NCBI GenBank assembly: GCA_009783465.1
Contig: WRDM01000001.1
Span: 62,001 to 126,000 of the forward strand
Length of the DNA: 64,000 nucleotides
Direction: 5' to 3'
DNA from: Phycisphaerae bacterium
Lineage (GTDB): Bacteria > Planctomycetota > Phycisphaerae > SM23-33
Of the stretch, positions 58,901-64,000 are shown piece after piece. Position 1 is the stretch's first letter, and each line of letters starts with the position of its first letter. Under the pieces are notes generated by a model. It was not told the origin of the DNA. It saw nothing but the letters and a program-made list of their open reading frames with translations, and did no database searches. Position numbers and translations under genes: made by a program.

Positions 58901-60340
58901 TTACCGTTTGCCTTTTTTCTTTTTATTTTTTTCGCGTTCTTTTTTGGTCAGACGGTGGGAGCGTTGTTTGAGTTTTTTCGGCATGGCGCCGGACATGCCC
59001 ATTTGGCCCATTTGCTGGGCGAATTTCATGCGGTCGCGGATGCCCATGCCGGACATTTGTTTCATCATGCCCGCGGCCATGTTGAAGCTCTTGATCATGC
59101 CGCTGACGTCTTCGGGTTCGGTGCCGCTGCCTCGGGCGATTCGGCGGCGGCGGTTGGCTTCGATGAGGTCGGGATTTTCGCGTTCCTTGGGCGTCATCGA
59201 GTGGATGATCGCTTCCATTCGCTCCATCTCGCCGTCGTCGATGCCCATGTCCTCCATCGAGCCGGCCATCGACCCCATGCCCGGCAGCAGTTTGAGGATG
59301 TCCTTCATCGAGCCGAGTTTTTTCATCTGCTTCATCTGCCCGAGGAAGTCGTTGAGCGTGAAGCGGCCCTTGGCCATTTTTTCCTGCAACTTGGCGGCCT
59401 GTTCCTGGTCGAATTCTTCCTGGGCTTTTTTGACCAAGGCCACCACGTCGCCCATGCCGAGGATTCGGCTGGCCATGCCGTCGGGGCGGAATTCCTCGAG
59501 CTTGTCGAGTTTTTCGCCGACGCCGATGAATTTGATCGGCTTGCCCGTGACGGATTTGACGGACAAGGCGGCGCCGCCGCGGGCGTCGGAGTCGAATTTG
59601 GTGAGGATCACGCCGTCGAGTTCCAGCCGTTCGTTGAAGGCCTTGGCGGAATTGACGGCGTCCTGGCCTGTCATGGCGTCGCAGACGAGATAGATCTGGT
59701 GCGGGCGGACGGCGGAGGCGATTTCCTGCGCCTGCTTCATCATTTCTTCATCGACGTGCAGCCGGCCTGCCGTGTCGATGATGACGACGTCGCATCCCTT
59801 TTGGGCGGCCCAGTCGAGGCTTTGCCGGGCGACCTTGACGGGGTTTTTCTCGCCGTCCATTCGGAAGCACGGCGCGCCGATCTGGTCGGCGATGACGTTG
59901 AGCTGGTCGATGGCGGCCGGACGCTGCAAGTCGCACGCGACCAGCCCCGGCCGTTTGCCCTGGGCCATGATCAGCCGCGAGAGCTTGCCGCAGGTGGTGG
60001 TTTTGCCGCTGCCCTGGAGGCCCGCCATCATGATGATCGTCGGCGCGGGCGTAACGTAATAGATGCGGCTGTCCACGGGCCCCATCAGGCCGACGAGTTC
60101 GTCGTGGACAATCTTGATCATCAGTTGGCCGGGGTGGAGACTTTTGATGACCTCCTGCCCCATCGCCTTTTCGCGGACGCGGTCGCAGAAATCGCGGACG
60201 ACCTTGTAATTGACGTCGGCTTCGAGCAACGCCTGCCGCACGTCCTTCATCGCGTCCTTGACGTTGTCCTCGGTCAGCCTCCCGCGGCCTGACATTTTGC
60301 GAAAGACGTCACTGAGTTTTTCGGTAAGTGATTCAAACAT
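58901..60340 (-). CDS. ffh: Signal recognition particle protein Ffh (SRP54)
   Basis: This 479-residue protein has an N domain, a G domain with P-loop GLQGSGKTTTCGKL, DTAGRLHVDEEMM, TKFDSDARGG and GVGEKLDKLEEF, and a methionine-rich M domain (MKQMKKLGSMKDIL, GTEPEDVSGMIKSFNMAAGMMKQM). It binds signal sequences on ribosomes with 4.5S RNA. The lysine-rich tail KKEREKNKKKKGKR is typical. The downstream 58784 palindrome probably separates it from the convergent gene. Confidence 0.95.
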   Translation of the reverse strand: MFESLTEKLSDVFRKMSGRGRLTEDNVKDAMKDVRQALLEADVNYKVVRDFCDRVREKAMGQEVIKSLHPGQLMIKIVHDELVGLMGPVDSRIYYVTPAPTIIMMAGLQGSGKTTTCGKLSRLIMAQGKRPGLVACDLQRPAAIDQLNVIADQIGAPCFRMDGEKNPVKVARQSLDWAAQKGCDVVIIDTAGRLHVDEEMMKQAQEIASAVRPHQIYLVCDAMTGQDAVNSAKAFNERLELDGVILTKFDSDARGGAALSVKSVTGKPIKFIGVGEKLDKLEEFRPDGMASRILGMGDVVALVKKAQEEFDQEQAAKLQEKMAKGRFTLNDFLGQMKQMKKLGSMKDILKLLPGMGSMAGSMEDMGIDDGEMERMEAIIHSMTPKERENPDLIEANRRRRIARGSGTEPEDVSGMIKSFNMAAGMMKQMSGMGIRDRMKFAQQMGQMGMSGAMPKKLKQRSHRLTKKEREKNKKKKGKR

Positions 60341-60539
60341 CGGTTTCTCGTTGACGGGGTAACTCGTGGATTCGTTAACTCGTTACCTGGTGAACTCGTT
60401 TTCCTGCGTCAGGCCCCCGCAGCGCGCAGGGTGCCCCTCATGATATTCGCATAAGGATAATCCGCCGGACGAGGAAAACCAAGAGTGAAACGAAGATGAC
60501 GGGGCAAACGCATGGACAATCCTCTTCTTTGTACGGGAT
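60341..60539. other. Gene-free segment with AACTCGT repeats upstream of ffh
   Basis: GTAACTCGTGG, GTTAACTCGTTACC and GTGAACTCG occur within 60358-60400 as degenerate direct and inverted units. No gene is seen in the remainder up to the palindrome at 60540. Confidence 0.45.
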
Positions 60540-60675
60540 TCCTGTTCCGGCGCCACTGGCCGCAGGCCCTGCCAGTTTGCGTTGCGAAACGTTGTGAGCG
60601 ACGGAACGCTTCGCTTGCCACAATGATCTACAACGCAAACTGGCAGGGCCTGTGGCCAGTGGCGCCGAAACAGGA
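60540..60675. repeat. TTTGCG-family palindrome, long arms
   Basis: TCCTGTTCCGGCGCCACTGG, then CCGCAGGCCCTGCC and AGTTTGCGTTG, pairs with CAACGCAAACTGGC, then AGGGCCTGTGGCC and AGTGGCGCCGAAACAGGA. The loop core (GTTGTGAGCGACGGAACGCT) nearly matches that at 30040-30065. Confidence 0.9.
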
Positions 60676-60700
60676 GGGTCACACGAAAAAGTTGGCACGA

Positions 60701-60734
60701 AAAAAGCCTTCCTCGCGGACGCGGAAGGCTTTTC
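60701..60734 (-). terminator. Terminator after tRNA-Val
   Basis: On the minus strand AAAAGCCTTCC pairs with GGAAGGCTTTTT and a T run follows. Confidence 0.8.
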
Positions 60735-60750
60735 TCCATAACTCATGCGA

Positions 60751-60824
60751 TGGGCGATACAGGATTCGAACCTGTGACCTTGCGGGTGTGATCCGCACGC
60801 TCTAGCCAACTGAGCTAATCGCCC
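60751..60824 (-). tRNA. tRNA-Val (anticodon CAC)
   Basis: On the minus strand the acceptor GGGCGAT pairs ATCGCCC. The anticodon stem TGCGG/CCGCA encloses loop ATCACAC (anticodon CAC), and the T arm is ACAGG-TTCGAAT-CCTGT. The discriminator is A and no CCA is encoded. Confidence 0.95.
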
Positions 60825-60837
60825 GGGCAAGCGGCTT

Positions 60838-60865
60838 ATTATACGCCCGCCGCCAGAGGATGCAA
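60838..60865 (-). promoter_or_regulatory. Promoter of tRNA-Val
   Basis: On the minus strand TTGCAT (60865-60860) and TATAAT (60843-60838) are 16 bp apart. Confidence 0.7.
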
Positions 60866-60901
60866 TCACTTCTTCGCCGTTTTCCAGAGCCATCGCATTC
60901 T

Positions 60902-61035
60902 CGTGACGCGGGCGTCTCGCCCGCGTGTGGCGAGGGCATCTTGCCCTCGCGGACTGTTCCACATGGCTGATATCATGCAAAAACCAAGGCGTTTCACCTC
61001 CGGACGCGGGCGGGACGCCCGCGAGAAACGGGAAC
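60902..61035. repeat. GCCCGC-family composite palindrome (partial)
   Basis: The hairpins CGCGGGCGTCTCGCCCGCG, GAGGGCATCTTGCCCTC and CGCGGGCGGGACGCCCGCG occur in series. The loop GTTCCACATGG matches the copy at 11101-11244. The outer arms do not pair as well as in other copies. Confidence 0.65.
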
Positions 61036-61046
61036 ATTCGACGCCA

Positions 61047-64000
61047 TCACTTCTTCTCTTCCTCCGCCGGTTTTGTTTCCGCCGCCGACAGGTTGATTTG
61101 ACGGAGGGCTTTGCGGACTTCCTTGGCTTTTTCCTCCGACAGTTGTCGCGGGACGAATTCCAGCAGGGTCGTGCCGTTCAGTTGGATGACGTTCTCCTGG
61201 TCGCCGCGGTGGATAGCAATGAGCGTGTTCTTCAAGGTGTCGATCTTGCCTGCGTCTTCCGGGACAATCACGTTGATCTGGGCGTCGCCCCCTTCGTCGC
61301 CGGTCAGGTGAAGATTCCAGAGAACAGCCAACCGGCAGCTCAACTTCGTGTTGATGAGGTCCAGGATCTTCTGATCTGTGGTGTGCCACGCCTTGGTGCC
61401 CACGCCCTTAACCTCGCGCTGGAGTTGCTCCACCACAGCGCAGACGAAATCGGGCATGGCTCCGGTGGCCGGCTTGGTGTCCAGGGTGACATGACTGACA
61501 TATTCGCCCGATCTGTTGAACGTGAACCGCTGTTCGACGACCCGTCTGCCCGTATTCAGGATCGTGGCTTCGTAGGTGTACTCCAGAGAATACGTGCCGT
61601 TGTCGTGCCGGGTAAAGTCGCCGTACCGGATGCTCCTGCGGGCCGTGATGTCGTAAAAGATTTCGTTTTCCTCGATGAATTTCTGGAGCCACTTTTGCAC
61701 GGTTCCCCGCGTGATCTGCGTCGTCTCGGCCGGGGCAGGCTTGGCGTTGCCGTCCGCTGCGTCATCCTTCGCCTCGGTCGGAACGTCCAGTTTGCGGATG
61801 AGTTCGCCGATGCGATCCAGGTAGACGGCCTTGGCGGCTATGATGAGAGAGTTGGACCGCGATTCGGGCATGATCTTCACGGAATCCGACTCCGACTCGA
61901 CGATCTTGCCGACAAGCCCGCCCAGCCGGTTCATCATCTCCCCCGCGGTGGTGTGGGACAGCCTGAACACGCGCACGCCGATTTCCGACTGATCGGGGGA
62001 CGCGTCGGCCTCGATCCGCTTCCGCGCAATCCGCTCCAGCTCCAGCCGCTGCTCGGCGATGGTGACCTCCTGCTCCGCGAGCTTCAACTCCATGCCCGTG
62101 GCACCGTGGCCGGTAGCCTCGTAGGCCACTTTCAATCGCTCGTACACGACCTTCTTCTGTTCGAGCGTCGCTTCGGCGATCTTGATTTTCGCGTCGCTTT
62201 CGGCCAGGGCGAACCCCAGTTTCGCCAGTTCCGCCGTGGATCTCCCGTCGGCGGGCGAGAGCTTGGGGTTGACCTGCTGCTGGTACAAACGGGCCGACTC
62301 CGCCTGGGCGGCGCGAAAGGAGGGATCGTCGAGGTTGATCTTTTGCAGGTGCTCGCGGACCGCCTTGGTCTGCTCGGGCGTCAGTTGTCGCGGAATGAAT
62401 TCCAGCAGGGTCGTGTCATCCACCTGGATGAGGTTCTCCTTGTTCACGCCGAGGGGAGCGAACTTTTTCTTCAGGGCCTCCATGATGATCGGGTCGGCAT
62501 TTTCCGGGATGATGATGTTGATCTGAACGTGGAACCCTTTGCCGCGAAAATGGACGTTGGCAAGCACCGCCAGCGGACAGCCCAGCCGTGTGCCGACGGT
62601 TTCGAGATCGGCGCCCTTGACGTCCGTGCTCTGGAGCGACATGCCATCCTCAGACAGCGGGAATTTGTACGAGATGGCCTGGAGAACGGCGACGGCGTGA
62701 GCGGCGGGTTGTGTTTTCGCTGCCGGTTTTTCATCCACCGGGACGTCCAGTTTGCGGATGAGTTCCTTGACGCGTTCGATGTCGGCGGCGGTACACGTCA
62801 CGATGACGGAGTTGGTCCGCGCGTCGGCCTGAACACTACCACCGACGGTATGGATCTGGTAGGTCAACAGTGGCGCCATCTCTTTCGCGTCGGCGTGAGA
62901 TAACTTAATAATGGTTACCGTCAGTTGGGATTTTGGGTCGGCGTACGACGATGCGGCCTTCGCCACCGGGACGTCCAGTTGGCGGATGAGTTCCTTGACA
63001 CGTTCGGTGTCGGCGGCATTGGCCGTCAACAGGACGGAGTTGGTCCGCGCATCAAACTGCAATTTGGCCTCCCCCTGGATATGGTGTCCCACCAGCGAGA
63101 CCATCTCGATCGCCTTGGCGTGGGAGAGCGCGATAATGCTCACCCTCGGCTCGTCGGGCCCGATGACGGCCGCCGAGTCCGTCCCCGCATCCGCCGGTGC
63201 GACGTCCAGTTTGCGGACTGCCACCTCGATGAGTTCGAGGTCCGCCTCGACGCCCGTCACTAGAACGGAGTTGGTCCGCTCGTCGGCCGCGATGATGACG
63301 ATGCCATTCGTCGTTCCGGGCTTGAAGGTCTCCATCAGCACCCGCCGCATCGTCGCCGCCTTTGAGTTGGCCAGCGGGAAAATCTTGACCGCGACGGGAG
63401 CCTCGGACCTGTCCGCCTCAGGCGCGGCCCGCGGTGTGACTTTGAACTGTCGCAGGCGCTTGCGGAGCGTATCGGCTTGTTCGGGCGTCAGTTCGCGCGG
63501 AACGAGTTCCAGCAGGATCGCGTCGTCCACCTGGATGACATTCTCCTCACGGGTGCCAAGGGAGATGATCTCTTTTTTCAGGGCATCCATTTGGTTCGCA
63601 TTTTCCGGGACGATGATGTTGATTTGTGCATCGCCCTCGCGTACACGCACATCGAGAAGAACGGCTAGCGGACACTCCAGTTTCTCACTGAATGGAGGCA
63701 TCGCGGTTGAGCGTATGCTTACAGGAGCGAATTCAGCCCCTCGGAGCAGAATCCATATGGACTTAGCCAGATCGTCGGGAAACGGCTTGGCTTTCGCCGC
63801 CGGCGCAACGTCCAGTTTGCGGATCATCTCCGCGATACGCAAGATGTTGGCCGCACTGGCCGTCGCCGCGATAGTATTATTCTTCTCGACCGGAAAAATC
63901 CTGACGACCTCCCCGCTCTTGCCCGGATGCCACTGCTCGAACTGGTCCCGCACGGCCTTCACCACATCGTCCGCCTTGGCGTGGGACAACTCGAACGTGA
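61047..64000 (-). CDS. Very large modular protein with secretin-N-like repeats and three copies of an unrecognised module; 5' end beyond window
   Basis: There are at least 984 residues, open to the right edge. Numbered from the TTG at 63989, five secretin-N/NolW-like modules lie at about 1-62, 200-263, 283-341, 356-416 and 671-736 (repeated DARTNSVLL/IV, then RVKELIRKLDV). Between them an 85-90-residue module occurs at about 99-182, 463-552 and 876-967: CPLAVL or CRLAVL, QINIIVPENA, NVIQVDD, LLEFVPRQLTPEQ. A coiled coil spans 590-660. No secretin pore domain is visible, so it is probably an envelope scaffold rather than a secretin; this is inference. Confidence 0.7.
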   Translation of the reverse strand, partial: TFELSHAKADDVVKAVRDQFEQWHPGKSGEVVRIFPVEKNNTIAATASAANILRIAEMIRKLDVAPAAKAKPFPDDLAKSIWILLRGAEFAPVSIRSTAMPPFSEKLECPLAVLLDVRVREGDAQINIIVPENANQMDALKKEIISLGTREENVIQVDDAILLELVPRELTPEQADTLRKRLRQFKVTPRAAPEADRSEAPVAVKIFPLANSKAATMRRVLMETFKPGTTNGIVIIAADERTNSVLVTGVEADLELIEVAVRKLDVAPADAGTDSAAVIGPDEPRVSIIALSHAKAIEMVSLVGHHIQGEAKLQFDARTNSVLLTANAADTERVKELIRQLDVPVAKAASSYADPKSQLTVTIIKLSHADAKEMAPLLTYQIHTVGGSVQADARTNSVIVTCTAADIERVKELIRKLDVPVDEKPAAKTQPAAHAVAVLQAISYKFPLSEDGMSLQSTDVKGADLETVGTRLGCPLAVLANVHFRGKGFHVQINIIIPENADPIIMEALKKKFAPLGVNKENLIQVDDTTLLEFIPRQLTPEQTKAVREHLQKINLDDPSFRAAQAESARLYQQQVNPKLSPADGRSTAELAKLGFALAESDAKIKIAEATLEQKKVVYERLKVAYEATGHGATGMELKLAEQEVTIAEQRLELERIARKRIEADASPDQSEIGVRVFRLSHTTAGEMMNRLGGLVGKIVESESDSVKIMPESRSNSLIIAAKAVYLDRIGELIRKLDVPTEAKDDAADGNAKPAPAETTQITRGTVQKWLQKFIEENEIFYDITARRSIRYGDFTRHDNGTYSLEYTYEATILNTGRRVVEQRFTFNRSGEYVSHVTLDTKPATGAMPDFVCAVVEQLQREVKGVGTKAWHTTDQKILDLINTKLSCRLAVLWNLHLTGDEGGDAQINVIVPEDAGKIDTLKNTLIAIHRGDQENVIQLNGTTLLEFVPRQLSEEKAKEVRKALRQINLSAAETKPAEEEKK

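Noticed and set aside
2186-60675. A CRISPR array or clustered direct repeats
   Set aside because: The repeats are dispersed, each is an inverted pair, spacing is irregular and no cas gene is present.

Overview
The window is a 64 kb piece of a GC-rich bacterial chromosome. It most resembles a member of the Planctomycetota (Phycisphaerae-like). The evidence is a duplicated DUF4159 protein, an ECF sigma factor fused to a membrane domain, a PEP-CTERM protein, a TruD, several URO-D-like and TIM-barrel enzymes of the sort common in that phylum, a double-membrane outfit (BamA, SurA-like lipoprotein, porin, RND pump, lipoproteins), and tRNAs without an encoded CCA. This lineage call is inferred from gene content only.

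Layout. 1-1.1 kb: queuosine genes queD (cut by the edge) and queE. 1.1-2.2 kb: tRNA-Arg, an integrase remnant reading out of the tRNA, and the 3' end of an hcp gene (an integration/deletion scar). 2.4-6 kb: bamA and a SurA-like peptidyl-prolyl isomerase. 6.3-11 kb: GH130 enzyme, a histidine kinase, a URO-D-like enzyme. 11.2-20.6 kb: a phosphate block with phoR-phoB facing pstS-pstC-pstA-pstB and a porin, with TTAACG direct repeats spaced 11 bp as probable PhoB sites. 20.8-28.4 kb: URO-D-like enzyme, PAP2 phosphatase, two tiny helical proteins, sugar isomerase, large glycosidase-like protein, tRNA-Leu. 28.5-38.3 kb: truD, transketolase, a REP-type transposase (RAYT), galE, ECF sigma factor, NUDIX, hemB. 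38.5-47.7 kb: metallophosphatase, PHP phosphatase, cdaR/cdaA (c-di-AMP), DUF4159, uracil-DNA glycosylase, URO-D-like enzyme, TPR lipoprotein. 48-50.5 kb: zwf and pgl. 50.5-56.5 kb: TetR-MFP-RND efflux operon. 57-64 kb: sugar transferase, PEP-CTERM protein, ffh, tRNA-Val and a very large protein built from secretin-N-like modules and three copies of an unrecognised module.

The striking feature is what lies between the genes. Most intergenic gaps hold a long imperfect palindrome, and these belong to about ten sequence-unrelated families. One family (core TTTGCGTTGTA, about ten copies) shares its arms with the ends flanking the RAYT gene, so the hairpins look like non-autonomous relatives of a REP/RAYT element. 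A second element (about 165-175 bp, two copies) carries 9-bp flanking direct repeats like target duplications. A third family has inserted in frame inside hemB, adding about 59 residues beside the zinc site. Several palindromes are nested inside the loop of another, and at least seven genes end on a stop codon at or inside a palindrome. Arm sequences vary between copies while staying complementary, so the fold is conserved rather than the sequence.
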